Source of the DNA: CAYPKW01 sp964411425
GTDB lineage: Bacteria; Pseudomonadota; Alphaproteobacteria; Dongiales; Dongiaceae
DNA: 15,600 bases
NCBI GenBank assembly: GCA_964411425.1
Contig: CAYPKW010000065.1
Span: 1-15,600 of the forward strand
Direction of reading: 5' to 3'
How positions within the stretch are numbered: position 1 is the first letter of the stretch; the number at the start of each line of letters is the position of its first letter. Positions 8,891-15,241 of this stretch are shown piece by piece. Both the position numbers and the translations under genes were made by a program. The notes under the pieces are model-generated. The model worked only from the letters and a program-made list of their open reading frames with translations. It made no database searches and was not told the DNA's origin.

Positions 8891-9532
8891 CTAGCGAAAC
8901 GCGAGATAGAGCGCGTAGGCGCCGAACCCGATGATGAGCGTGCCGGCGATGCGGTTGAGCCACAGCAGCATGCCGGCGCCGAGCCAGCGGCGCACCAGGC
9001 CGACGCCGCTCGCCAGCGTCAGCCACCACAGCGCCGAGCCGAGAAACACCCCGCCGACCAGCTGGCCCAGGGCGCCGGCGCCGCGGTCGGCGGCGTCGAT
9101 GTCGCCGCCCGGCCCGGCCACGCCCAAGCCGGCGAAGATGGCGATGAAGGAGAGCATGGTGAGCGGATTGGTCAGGGTCAGCAAAAAGGTGGAGGTGAAA
9201 TGGCCCGGCAGGCGGCCGACGGGATCCACGGCGGGCGTCGCCGAGGCGTCCGGCGGCACGGCGCGCCACTCGGAGACCCCGAGGTAGAGCAGGAAGAAAC
9301 CGCCCGCCAGCGTCAGGCCGCGGATATGGTCGATGAGGAACTCGCCGATGAGCGCCAGGCCGAAGGCGGCGAAGAATCCGTACAGCGCGTCGGCCGAGGC
9401 GGCGCCGAGGCCGCTGACGAAGCCGGCCAAATGACCGCCGGCCAGCGTGCGCCGGATGCACAAGAGGCCGATCGGCCCCACCGGCGCCGCGATGGCGAAG
9501 CCGATGAGGAAGCCTTTGATGAAGAGCTCCAA
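8891..9532 (-). CDS. LysE-family translocator
   Basis: This is an inner-membrane exporter of the LysE/RhtB superfamily, whose members export amino acids or related small metabolites. The 213-residue product starts MELFIKGFLIGFAIAAPVGPIG, with the family's APVGPIG signature at 16-22 inside the first membrane segment. Hydrophobic stretches consistent with six membrane segments follow, and there is an LTNPLT motif after the central loop, a position where the family usually has TNPK. The substrate cannot be told. I chose the TTG at 9532 because AGGGGG lies about seven bases upstream and because it sits immediately before the conserved first segment; the frame is open to 9649 but the extra 39 residues are charged and unlike the family. 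It is divergent from ruvX across 129 bases. Confidence 0.85.
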   Translation of the reverse strand: MELFIKGFLIGFAIAAPVGPIGLLCIRRTLAGGHLAGFVSGLGAASADALYGFFAAFGLALIGEFLIDHIRGLTLAGGFFLLYLGVSEWRAVPPDASATPAVDPVGRLPGHFTSTFLLTLTNPLTMLSFIAIFAGLGVAGPGGDIDAADRGAGALGQLVGGVFLGSALWWLTLASGVGLVRRWLGAGMLLWLNRIAGTLIIGFGAYALYLAFR

Positions 9533-9638
9533 GAACCAGCCCCCTACCGGCGCCGCCGATTTTTTATTATTAGAAGCAGCCGCGCCGGAGCAAGAATGGC
9601 ACCAAGGCTTTCGGCGCGCCCTCGCATCGGAACCGCCA

Positions 9639-9661
9639 TATACTACCATATATATTCCATC
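9639..9661 (+). promoter_or_regulatory. Candidate promoter abutting the ruvX start
   Basis: Two -10-like hexamers lie directly before ruvX: TATACT at 9639-9644 and TATATT at 9651-9656, embedded in two copies of CCATATA. With the usual 6-8 bases to the transcription start, TATATT would place it at or next to the ruvX ATG (9662), giving a leaderless message; TATACT would leave about 11 bases. No Shine-Dalgarno sequence is present. No convincing -35 hexamer is visible. The same stretch may also serve the divergent LysE gene. Confidence 0.4.
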
Positions 9662-10141
9662 ATGCCCGTGGTCGCATTGCCGGAACTGAAACGACGGCTC
9701 GAGCCGGGCGGGCGGCTGATCGGTCTCGACGTCGGCGTGAAGACGATCGGGATCGCGATCTCGGACGGCAATCTCAAGGTCGCCTCGCCGGTCGAGACCA
9801 TCCGGCGCGGCAAGTTCGCGGCGGACGCCTTGCGGCTGGCCCGGCTGGCGGCCGAGCGCGGCGCGGGCGGCATCGTCGTCGGGCTACCCGTCAACATGGA
9901 CGGCAGCGAGGGGCGGCGCTGCCAGTCGGTGCGCCAGTTCGCGCACAACCTCTTGCAGCATCTCGACCTGCCGCTCGCCTTCTGGGACGAGCGGCTGTCC
10001 ACGGCGGCGGTGACGCGCACGTTGCTGGAGGCGGGAGTGTCGCGCCTCCGGCGCGCCGAGGCCGTGGACAAGATGGCCGCGGCCTACATCCTGCAAGGGG
10101 CGCTCGACGCGATGGCCGCCTCGGGCAAGGAGCGCGCTTGA
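9662..10141 (+). CDS. ruvX: RuvX/YqgF family RNase H-fold nuclease
   Basis: Members of this small family are linked to maturation of the 5' end of 16S rRNA (YqgF) and, in other work, to Holliday junction resolution. The 159-residue protein has the RNase H-fold motifs: GLDVGVKTIGIAIS (21-34, catalytic Asp23), the VVGLPVNMDGSEG strand-loop (72-83), WDERLST (108-114, acidic Asp109 and Glu110) and VDKMAAAYILQ (135-145, Asp136). Length is normal for the family. Codons upstream of 9662 remain open but are antisense to the LysE gene, so the ATG at 9662 is right; it lacks a ribosome-binding site and sits on top of TATATT, suggesting a leaderless message. The CoA-transferase begins 51 bases downstream on the same strand. 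Confidence 0.95.
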   Translation: MPVVALPELKRRLEPGGRLIGLDVGVKTIGIAISDGNLKVASPVETIRRGKFAADALRLARLAAERGAGGIVVGLPVNMDGSEGRRCQSVRQFAHNLLQHLDLPLAFWDERLSTAAVTRTLLEAGVSRLRRAEAVDKMAAAYILQGALDAMAASGKERA

Positions 10142-10192
10142 CCCCGATGGCGGCGGCGGCGATGCTCGCGGCCGCCGCAACGGACCCGCAAC

Positions 10193-11410
10193 ATGCCCGC
10201 TCCCCTCGACGGACTGCGCGTCTTCGACCTGTCGCGCATCCTGGCCGGCCCGACCTCGACGCAGCTCTTGGGCGACCTCGGCGCCGACGTGATCAAGGTG
10301 GAGCGCCCGGGCGCCGGCGACGACACCCGCAAGTGGGGTCCGCCCTACCTCGCGGGGCCGGACGGCAAGGACACCGGCGAGAGCGCCTACTATCTCAGCA
10401 GCAACCGCAACAAGCGCTCGCTCACCATCGACATCGCCAAGCCCAAGGGCCAGGAGCTGGCGCGCCGGCTCATCGCCAAGTGCGACGTCATGGTCGAGAA
10501 CTTCAAGGTGGGCGACATGGCGCGCTACAAGCTCGCCTACGCCGATCTCAAGGAATTATTTCCTAGTCTCATCTACTGTTCGATCAGCGGCTTCGGGCAG
10601 ACCGGGCCCTACGCGCCCCGACCCGGCTACGACCTTCTGGCGCAGGGCATGGGCGGCGTCATGAGCGTCACCGGCGAGCGCGAGCGCCCGCCCATGAAGG
10701 TGGGAGTCGGCATCGCCGACGTGATGTGCGGCATGTACGCCGCCGTGGCGATCCTGGCGGCGCTCCAGCACCGCGACAAGACCGGCCAAGGGCAGTACAT
10801 CGACTTGGCGCTGCTCGACACCCAGGTGGCGTGGCTCATCAACGTGGGCCTCAACTACCTGATTTCCGGCCAGGTGCCCGAGCGCGTCGGCAACGAGCAT
10901 CCCAACATCGTGCCTTACAACGTGCTGCCGGCGGCGGACGGCCACATCCTCCTGGCGGTGGGCAACGACGCACAGTTCGCCAGGTTCTGCGAGTTCGCCG
11001 GCGAACCCGACCTGGCGCGCGACCCGCGATTCCTCACCAACGACTTGAGGGTGCGCAACCGCAAGGAGATCTATGCCCTGCTGCCGGCAATCACCGGCCG
11101 CAAGAGCCAGGCCGAATGGGTGGACGGCCTGACCGGGGTGGGCGTGCCGTGCAGCCCGGTCAACGCCGTCGACCAGGTGTTCGCCGACCCCCAGGTGTTG
11201 GCGCGCGACATGAAGATCGCGATGGCGCACCCGCTCGCCGGCGCGGCCGGCGTCGATCTCATCGGCAATCCGATCAAGCTGTCCCTGACGCCGGTCGCCT
11301 ATCGACGGCCGCCGCCCTATCTGGGCCAGCACACGGAGGAGGTGCTGCGCGAGCTGTTGGGGCTGTCCTCCGAGGACATCGACGCGCTCAGGCGAGACGA
11401 GGTCATTTAG
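10193..11410 (+). CDS. CaiB/BaiF family III CoA-transferase
   Basis: Family III CoA-transferases move CoA between carboxylic acids through an aspartyl-CoA thioester intermediate. The 405-residue product has the N-terminal LDGLRVFDLSRILAGP motif, the GADVIKVERP segment (30-39), NRNKRSLTIDI (71-81) and the catalytic aspartate in RPGYDLLAQ (Asp147), then the C-terminal GQHTEEVL motif. The arrangement GDDTRKWGPP, SNRNKRS, YCSISGFGQTGPY and NxxQFARFCE resembles, as I remember it, the SUGCT-type succinyl-CoA:glutarate/hydroxymethylglutarate transferases more than formyl-CoA transferases, but the acyl substrate is an inference. The ATG at 10193 is 51 bases after ruvX and has only a poor ribosome-binding site. 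No acyl-CoA dehydrogenase or other catabolic partner is nearby. Confidence 0.92.
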   Translation: MPAPLDGLRVFDLSRILAGPTSTQLLGDLGADVIKVERPGAGDDTRKWGPPYLAGPDGKDTGESAYYLSSNRNKRSLTIDIAKPKGQELARRLIAKCDVMVENFKVGDMARYKLAYADLKELFPSLIYCSISGFGQTGPYAPRPGYDLLAQGMGGVMSVTGERERPPMKVGVGIADVMCGMYAAVAILAALQHRDKTGQGQYIDLALLDTQVAWLINVGLNYLISGQVPERVGNEHPNIVPYNVLPAADGHILLAVGNDAQFARFCEFAGEPDLARDPRFLTNDLRVRNRKEIYALLPAITGRKSQAEWVDGLTGVGVPCSPVNAVDQVFADPQVLARDMKIAMAHPLAGAAGVDLIGNPIKLSLTPVAYRRPPPYLGQHTEEVLRELLGLSSEDIDALRRDEVI

Positions 11411-11471
11411 ATCGGACTCCGGCTGGCCGGAAATGGCCGCCCATCACTCGCGCGTCTGCCTCCATCCGCGT

Positions 11472-11552
11472 GTCGTCCCGGCGGAAGCCGGGACCCAGTG
11501 GCCCACCTACGCGGGCCGTCGAGGTGGATACCGGCTTTCGGCGGTACGACAA
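11472..11552. repeat. REP/BIME-like palindromic element
   Basis: A left hairpin (GTCCCGGC, GGAA, GCCGGGAC) is followed about 40 bases later by an inverted mate centred on ACCGGCTTTCGGCGGT that ends GTACGACAA; the outer ends are inverted copies of each other. The same architecture is seen at 92-163. It lies just after the CoA-transferase stop in a 224-base gene-free stretch and could end or stabilise that transcript. Apart from this element I see nothing in 11411-11634. Confidence 0.6.
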
Positions 11553-11634
11553 TTGGAAGGAACGGCGGGCAGCGGCTAAGACCGGGGCCAGCATCCGAGA
11601 AAGCCGGGGGCCGGATCCAGTCAGCCCGTGCCGG

Positions 11635-11901
11635 TCACGGTTGGGCGACGCTCGCGGTCTGCCGGCGCTTGCGGTAATCCGCCATGAAGGCGGCCATGCG
11701 GTCGACGTCGGCCAGCCGTTCGGCGATCGGGCGCGCGGCCTCGGGCTCGGCGTCGATCAGCATGGCGAACGGCTCGGCCAGCGGGCCCCCCGCCATCTCG
11801 CTGCCATGGCGCCGCGCCAGGAGGCCTAGACCCGGCGCATCGCCGGTCATCGACAACGCAATCGCGGCATTGAGGATCAGCGCCGGACGGTCGATGGCGA
11901 C
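11635..11901 (-). pseudogene. C-terminal remnant of a probable TPR-repeat protein
   Basis: About 88 codons ending at the TGA of 11635 read LNAAIALSMTGDAPGLGLLARRHG, EMAGGPLAEPFAML, then LADVDRMAAFMADYRKRR. The helix-pair pattern, and the (L/A)NxAIAL(S)xxGD...LAxLRxRxG...F...FMxxYR layout, resemble from memory the C-terminal end of large TPR-repeat proteins encoded beside flagellar genes in Rhodospirillales. Upstream of 11901 the open frame simply continues through the hairpin repeats at 11948 and has no ribosome-binding site or homology, so the N-terminal several hundred residues have been lost. It is convergent with the CoA-transferase. An intact small protein starting at 11979 cannot be fully excluded. 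Confidence 0.45.
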
Positions 11902-11947
11902 GCCGTCCTCCTCGCGCGGCGTTGCCGACGGCGACCGCCGCCGCGTC

Positions 11948-12076
11948 GCCGAGACTCCTCGCTGCGCTCGGAGTGACAAGTCGGCTGCCGCCGCGCCTTC
12001 TGACTGTCGTCCCGAGCGAAGCGAGGGACCTCGACTCGGCCGCCGGGTTGGAGGTCATGCCGAGCGCGAGCGAGGG
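11948..12076. repeat. Cluster of three short hairpin repeats
   Basis: Three related palindromes sit within about 130 bases: ACTCC/GGAGT arms at 11954-11958 and 11970-11974, GTCCC/GGGAC arms at 12009-12013 and 12025-12029 around GAGCGAAGCGA, and a weaker unit at 12052-12076 (GTCATGCCGAGCGCGAGCGAGG). All belong to the GTCATCCTGAGCGAAGCGAAGGA type of interspersed repeat, different from the CGTCATTCC type. They fill most of the gap between the TPR remnant and dksA. Confidence 0.6.
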
Positions 12077-12146
12077 GCCGTTCTCAGCCAGCATGACTCC
12101 GCGCTAGTGGATCCGATCCGACAGATGAGTCCCCAGCCAATGGAAT

Positions 12147-12223
12147 TGTCATCGCCGGGCGTGACCCGGCGATCCATGGTGCAACGGCACGATGGATGTC
12201 CGCGTCAAGCGCGGGCATGACAA
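12147..12223. repeat. REP/BIME-like palindromic element
   Basis: TGTCATCGCCGGG with inverted CCCGGCGATCCATGG forms the first hairpin; the second (GATGGATGTCCGCG, TCAA, GCGCGGGCATGACAA) is its inverted mate, so the whole unit is bounded by TGTCAT and ATGACA. It lies about 30 bases after the dksA stop, where it may terminate or protect the dksA transcript. It is the third element of this architecture in the window. Confidence 0.65.
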
Positions 12224-12253
12224 GAAGGGGAAGCAAATGTCGGATTCGACCCG

Positions 12254-12667
12254 CTAGTCGTCGCGGTGGGTGCGCTCCATCCGCTCATGGCGCTCCTGGG
12301 CCTCCAGACTCAGGATGGCGATTGGGCGAGCCTCGAGCCGCTTGATGCCGATCGGCTCACTGGTCTCCTCGCAGTATCCGTAGGTGCCGTTCTCCAGCCG
12401 GCGCAGCGCCTCGTCGATCTTGGCGATCAGCTTGCGCCCTCGATCGCGGGTCCGGAGCTCAAGCGAGCGATCGGTCTCGAGCGAGGCGCGATCGGCCAGG
12501 TCGGGCTCGGCCAGGCTCTCGTTCTGCAAGTGGTTCAGGGTCTCCGACGTTTCCTGGAGCAGGTCGTCCCGCCAAGCCATGAGCTTGCGCCGGAAGTACT
12601 CCCGCTGCCGGGGATTCATGAAGGGTTCGTCTTCCGAGGGGCGATAGCCGGGGGGCAGCGGCATCAT
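12254..12667 (-). CDS. dksA: DksA-family RNA polymerase-binding transcription factor (single-Cys type)
   Basis: DksA binds the secondary channel of RNA polymerase and, with ppGpp, retunes promoters during starvation. The 137-residue protein has the coiled-coil domain with the tip motif DLADRA (56-61; Asp56, Asp59 and Ala61 form DxxDxA, required for activity in E. coli), then the globular domain NGTYGYCEETSEPIGIKRLEARP. Only one of the four zinc-binding cysteines remains (Cys99; the others are Thr102, Ser120 and Ala123), as is usual for alphaproteobacterial DksA, which works without the full zinc finger. The ATG at 12667 has GAGAGG five bases upstream; a second ATG follows at once. It is divergent from sciP across about 200 bases. 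In related genomes dksA often sits among flagellar genes. Confidence 0.95.
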   Translation of the reverse strand: MMPLPPGYRPSEDEPFMNPRQREYFRRKLMAWRDDLLQETSETLNHLQNESLAEPDLADRASLETDRSLELRTRDRGRKLIAKIDEALRRLENGTYGYCEETSEPIGIKRLEARPIAILSLEAQERHERMERTHRDD

Positions 12668-12772
12668 GGAACCTCTCGTCCGCGGGCGCCGAAGCGGGCG
12701 CGGAGTATATGAGTTTCGCGTTGCCTCGCAAGCCCGAGGTTGGCGCGCCGTCGAATTGGCGAAAAACCATCG

Positions 12773-12801
12773 TTAACCCTGTCACTTAGGTCTTTTTTAA
12801 A
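12773..12801 (+). promoter_or_regulatory. Candidate CtrA half-site upstream of sciP
   Basis: TTAACC at 12773-12778 matches the CtrA half-site; the position seven bases later reads ACTT rather than TTAA, so a full TTAA-N7-TTAA site is not present. An A/T-rich TCTTTTTTAAAC follows at 12791-12802. This lies about 90 bases before the chosen sciP start and is consistent with CtrA control of sciP, as known in Caulobacter. It also falls in the shared upstream region of dksA. Short motif, so weak evidence alone. Confidence 0.35.
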
Positions 12802-12866
12802 CGATGACCGACTATGTTCGCACGAGGCAATCGCGATCCTTCGGCGGCCGCACGGAGCGACACGGC

Positions 12867-13211
12867 ATGTCACTGCATCCCTCGCGCATCCTTGCCACAG
12901 CGATCGGCCCCGACGGCCAGCCGATCATCTTAGACGACCTGCCGCCGCCGACCACCCGGCGCTGGGTGATTCGGCGCAAGGCGGAGGTGGTTGCCGGCGT
13001 CCGCGCCGGGCTGATCAGCCTGGAGGACGCCTGTCAGCGCTACAAGCTGTCGGTCGAGGAGTTTACCTCGTGGCAGCAGATTATCGACCGGCACGGCATG
13101 CGCGGGCTGCGCGTGACGCGCCTGCAAGACTATCGCCCCGCGGCGCAGGGCGAAGACAAGGCGCCCGCGCCGAAAGCGAAGGCGCGCGACCCGCACCGCG
13201 AGGCGCGTTAG
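12867..13211 (+). CDS. sciP: CtrA inhibitor SciP (DUF1153 family)
   Basis: SciP is a small alphaproteobacterial protein that binds CtrA and blocks its recruitment of RNA polymerase, switching off CtrA-activated (mostly flagellar) genes in G1. The product carries the family core: IGPDGQP (13-19), DLPPP (24-28), RWVIRRKAEVV (32-42), the helix-turn-helix-like LEDACQRYKLSVEEFTSW (52-69), and GLRVTRLQDYR. I chose the ATG at 12867, which has GGAG nine bases upstream and gives 114 residues; an in-frame ATG at 12804 would add 21 residues but lacks a ribosome-binding site. Compared with the ~90-residue Caulobacter protein it has an extra basic, Ala/Lys-rich tail of about 20 residues. It precedes the fliF remnant, as sciP precedes the fliF operon in relatives. 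Confidence 0.9.
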   Translation: MSLHPSRILATAIGPDGQPIILDDLPPPTTRRWVIRRKAEVVAGVRAGLISLEDACQRYKLSVEEFTSWQQIIDRHGMRGLRVTRLQDYRPAAQGEDKAPAPKAKARDPHREAR

Positions 13212-13261
13212 GCCGCACAGCCGTTGCGACGTGCGGTAGGTCGCCTTGCTGCAACGCCGCG

Positions 13262-13390
13262 TTAACTCTCTCTAGCCACCGCAGTTCCGACCTGCCACCC
13301 CGGGATCGCCATGTCCCGAAGAGGCCGGCTCGCGCCCGGCCGGCAAGAGCGGAAAAACCGCCCTCGCCTAGGCAAGTATCGAGGCATTAA
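13262..13390 (+). promoter_or_regulatory. Two CtrA-like half-sites upstream of the fliF remnant
   Basis: TTAAC at 13262-13266 and TTAACG at 13387-13392 are the only TTAAC words in the 263 bases between sciP and fliF. The second lies about 85 bases before the fliF TTG, a reasonable distance for a CtrA-activated early flagellar promoter. Neither is part of a full TTAA-N7-TTAA pair. If genuine they are relics of flagellar control that now drives only a truncated gene. Confidence 0.3.
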
Positions 13391-13474
13391 CGGGATTTTT
13401 ATTGCGTCCCGACAGCTACTCCGACGCCGCGCGCCACTCGCGGCGCCGCCCCAACGCAACGAAAGTAGCCGCTC

Positions 13475-13693
13475 TTGAACGCCTTCATGCAGTCCCTCCG
13501 CGGCCTCGGTGTCGTGCGGCTGGCGACCCTCGGCGCGGCCGGCATCGCTTGCCTCGGTTTTCTCGTCTTCGTCGCCCAGCGACTCCCCGAGCCACCGATG
13601 GTGTTGCTCTACGGCGGTTTCGATCCAGCCGACAGCGGCAAGATTGTGGCTCGACTGGAGCAGATGTCGATGCCGTACCGGCTTGTCGGCGAC
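13475..13693 (+). pseudogene. fliF: Flagellar MS-ring protein FliF, N-terminal fragment
   Basis: The first ~73 codons match the FliF N-terminus: a short cytoplasmic start (MNAFMQSLRGLGVVR), one membrane segment (about 17-36), then VLLYGGFDPADSGKIVARLEQM and MPYRLVGD, the start of the periplasmic ring-building domain. FliF normally has about 530-560 residues. After 13693 the frame no longer encodes FliF: codons to the stop at 13753 are the antisense of fliI. The start is TTG at 13475 with GAAAG about nine bases upstream; an in-frame ATG lies at 13487. The rest of fliF and anything originally downstream is missing, so no MS ring could be made from this copy. Confidence 0.85.
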
Positions 13694-13710
13694 CCCTTGC
13701 TGGCCGGCGG

Positions 13711-14282
13711 CTCGCCGACCAGGCCGATGACGTTGACGTCGGAGGTCGTGTAGCGCGCCAGCATGGACAGCAGCACCGACTTGCCGACGCCGGAGCCGGA
13801 GAAGATGCCCATGCGTTGGCCCCGGCAGCAGGTGAGAAAGGTGTTGATGGCACGGATACCCAGGTCGATCTTGCCGGCGGCGCGCCGCGCAGGCGCATGG
13901 CCCGCGGCCCCGCCGGAAGCGGCCCCTTGCCGTCGACCGGCTCGCCGAAGGCATTGACGACGCGCCCCAGCCAGGCGCGGGTAGGGCGTACAGTGGGGTC
14001 GCTGTCGGCGAGCTCCGCCCGGCGGCCGAGCCCGACGCCGTCCAGCGTGCCGAAGGACATGGCGAGCGCCCGCCCGGCGCGAAATCCGACTACCTCGCAA
14101 GGCACCCGGCGCAGGTTGCGGTCGATCACCTCGCAGCGCGAGCCGATGTGAAGTTCGCGCTCGATGCCTTCGATTTCCACCAGCATGCCGAGAACGGCGC
14201 CGACCCGGCCATACAGCCGAGCCTCGGGTAGCCGCTCCAGGTCGGCGACCAAGGCTCGCGCAGATCCCACTAATCCGTTCAT
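13711..14282 (-). pseudogene. fliI: Flagellar export ATPase FliI, N-terminal fragment with frameshift
   Basis: Starting at the ATG of 14282, the frame encodes the FliI N-terminal barrel (RLYGRVGAVLGMLVEIEG, CEVIDRNLRRVPCEVVGF) and the conserved NAFGEPVDGKGPLP. Near 13880 homology jumps to another minus-strand frame: GPRAMRLRGAPP in the first is continued by RAAGKIDLGIRAINTFLTCC in the second, and a few residues normally found between appear to be missing. The second frame includes the Walker A loop GSGVGKS and NVIGLVGE, then ends abruptly at 13711 where FliF sequence begins on the opposite strand. About 190 of ~440 residues remain; Walker B, the catalytic glutamate and the C-terminal domain are absent. 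It is divergent from ctrA, an arrangement I recall from other alphaproteobacteria. Confidence 0.88.
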
Positions 14283-14338
14283 ATCACACGAAAATTCCGA
14301 CCGGTGGGTCGCCGTCTGCCGATCATGGCGGAAGAGGC

Positions 14339-14464
14339 TTAAGTTTCCGTCAGCCGCGCCCGGCGGCCCTGCCGGCCACGCAAATTGACGGACATGCAAC
14401 AGTTTGTTAACCATTGCGGCGCAGAATCGTTAACCGAGCGCAGACACTCCGTGCGGCAAGAATC
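14339..14464 (+). promoter_or_regulatory. ctrA upstream region with CtrA half-sites and GANTC sites
   Basis: TTAAG (14339-14343) and two identical TTAACC words (14407-14412 and 14430-14435, 23 bases start to start, about two helical turns) resemble CtrA half-sites and could mediate autoregulation. GAATC occurs at 14424-14428, directly before the second TTAACC, and again at 14460-14464; GANTC is the target of the alphaproteobacterial methyltransferase CcrM, which in Caulobacter times a ctrA promoter. No complete TTAA-N7-TTAA site is present. AGAGG at 14466-14470 serves as the ribosome-binding site. Confidence 0.45.
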
Positions 14465-14477
14465 AAGAGGCTGATCC

Positions 14478-15191
14478 ATGCGCGTGTTATTGGTGGAAGA
14501 CGATTCCGGCACGGCGCAAAGCATCGAGCTGATGCTCAAGTCGAGCGGGTTCATCGTCGATTCGACCGATCTGGGGGAAGACGGTCTCGAGATCGGCAAG
14601 ATCTATGACTACGACATCATCCTGCTCGACCTTATGCTGCCCGACATCGACGGTTACGAGGTGTTGCGCCGGCTGCGCGCGGCGCGGGTCAACACCCCGA
14701 TCCTGATTCTGTCGGGCTTGGCGGAACTCGACAACAAAATCAAGGGCCTCGGCTTCGGCGCCGACGACTATCTCACCAAGCCGTTCGACAAGCGCGAACT
14801 GGTGGCCCGCATCCAGGCCATCGTGCGCCGCTCCAAGGGCCACTCGGAGTCGGTCATCCAGACCGGCAAGCTGTCGGTCAACCTGGACGCTCGCACGGTG
14901 GAGGTGGCGGGCCAGCCGCTTCACCTCACCGGCAAGGAGTACGGCATCCTCGAGCTCTTGTCGCTGCGCAAGGGAACGACGCTGACCAAGGAAATGTTCC
15001 TCAACCACCTGTACGGCGGCATGGACGAGCCGGAGCTCAAGATCATCGACGTGTTCGTCTGCAAGCTGCGCAAGAAACTGGCGACGGCAACCGGCGGCGC
15101 CAACTACATCGAGACCGTGTGGGGCCGCGGCTACGTGCTGCGCGATCCGGTCGACAGCGAAAGCAGTTCGCCGCGCCGCGCGGTCGGTTGA
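14478..15191 (+). CDS. ctrA: Cell-cycle response regulator CtrA
   Basis: CtrA is the OmpR-type master regulator of alphaproteobacteria, controlling flagellar, chemotaxis, division and other cell-cycle genes after phosphorelay through CckA-ChpT. The 237-residue protein has the receiver acidic pair Glu7-Asp8-Asp9, phosphoacceptor Asp51 in ILLDLMLP, and Lys101 in LTKPF. Its winged-helix domain (about 125-225) contains LTGKEYGILELLSLRKG, the TLTKEMFLNHLYGG recognition region and VWGRGYVLRDP. It is full length. The C-terminus ends RRAVG and lacks the Ala-Ala end that directs ClpXP turnover of Caulobacter CtrA, so its proteolytic control may differ. The start is the ATG at 14478 with AGAGG upstream. 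It is divergent from the broken fliI; the intact sciP lies 1.3 kb away. Confidence 0.97.
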   Translation: MRVLLVEDDSGTAQSIELMLKSSGFIVDSTDLGEDGLEIGKIYDYDIILLDLMLPDIDGYEVLRRLRAARVNTPILILSGLAELDNKIKGLGFGADDYLTKPFDKRELVARIQAIVRRSKGHSESVIQTGKLSVNLDARTVEVAGQPLHLTGKEYGILELLSLRKGTTLTKEMFLNHLYGGMDEPELKIIDVFVCKLRKKLATATGGANYIETVWGRGYVLRDPVDSESSSPRRAVG

Positions 15192-15241
15192 CGACGGGCG
15201 AGATTCGGCCGAAACAAATTTACCGGCATCGCTTCCCTGGC

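Noticed and set aside
8672..9661. 330-codon upstream extension of ruvX
   Set aside because: This part is antisense to the LysE-family gene; the RuvX homology begins shortly after the ATG at 9662.
10726..11829. 367-codon plus-strand frame overlapping the CoA-transferase
   Set aside because: Out-of-frame shadow of a complete CoA-transferase gene that then runs into REP sequence and antisense of the TPR remnant.
11472..12223. CRISPR-like array
   Set aside because: The repeats are inverted pairs of two families with irregular spacing, with no constant direct repeat-spacer pattern and no cas genes.
13324..13343. GCCGGC inverted repeat between sciP and fliF as a terminator
   Set aside because: GCCGGC is self-complementary and common at this G+C; there is no T-rich tract and the loop is not conserved-looking.
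13485..13870. C-terminal half of the 309-codon minus-strand frame starting at 14414
   Set aside because: After the frameshift near 13880 this frame is Arg/Ser-rich noise; the FliI similarity continues in a different frame, so the frame is not a novel protein.
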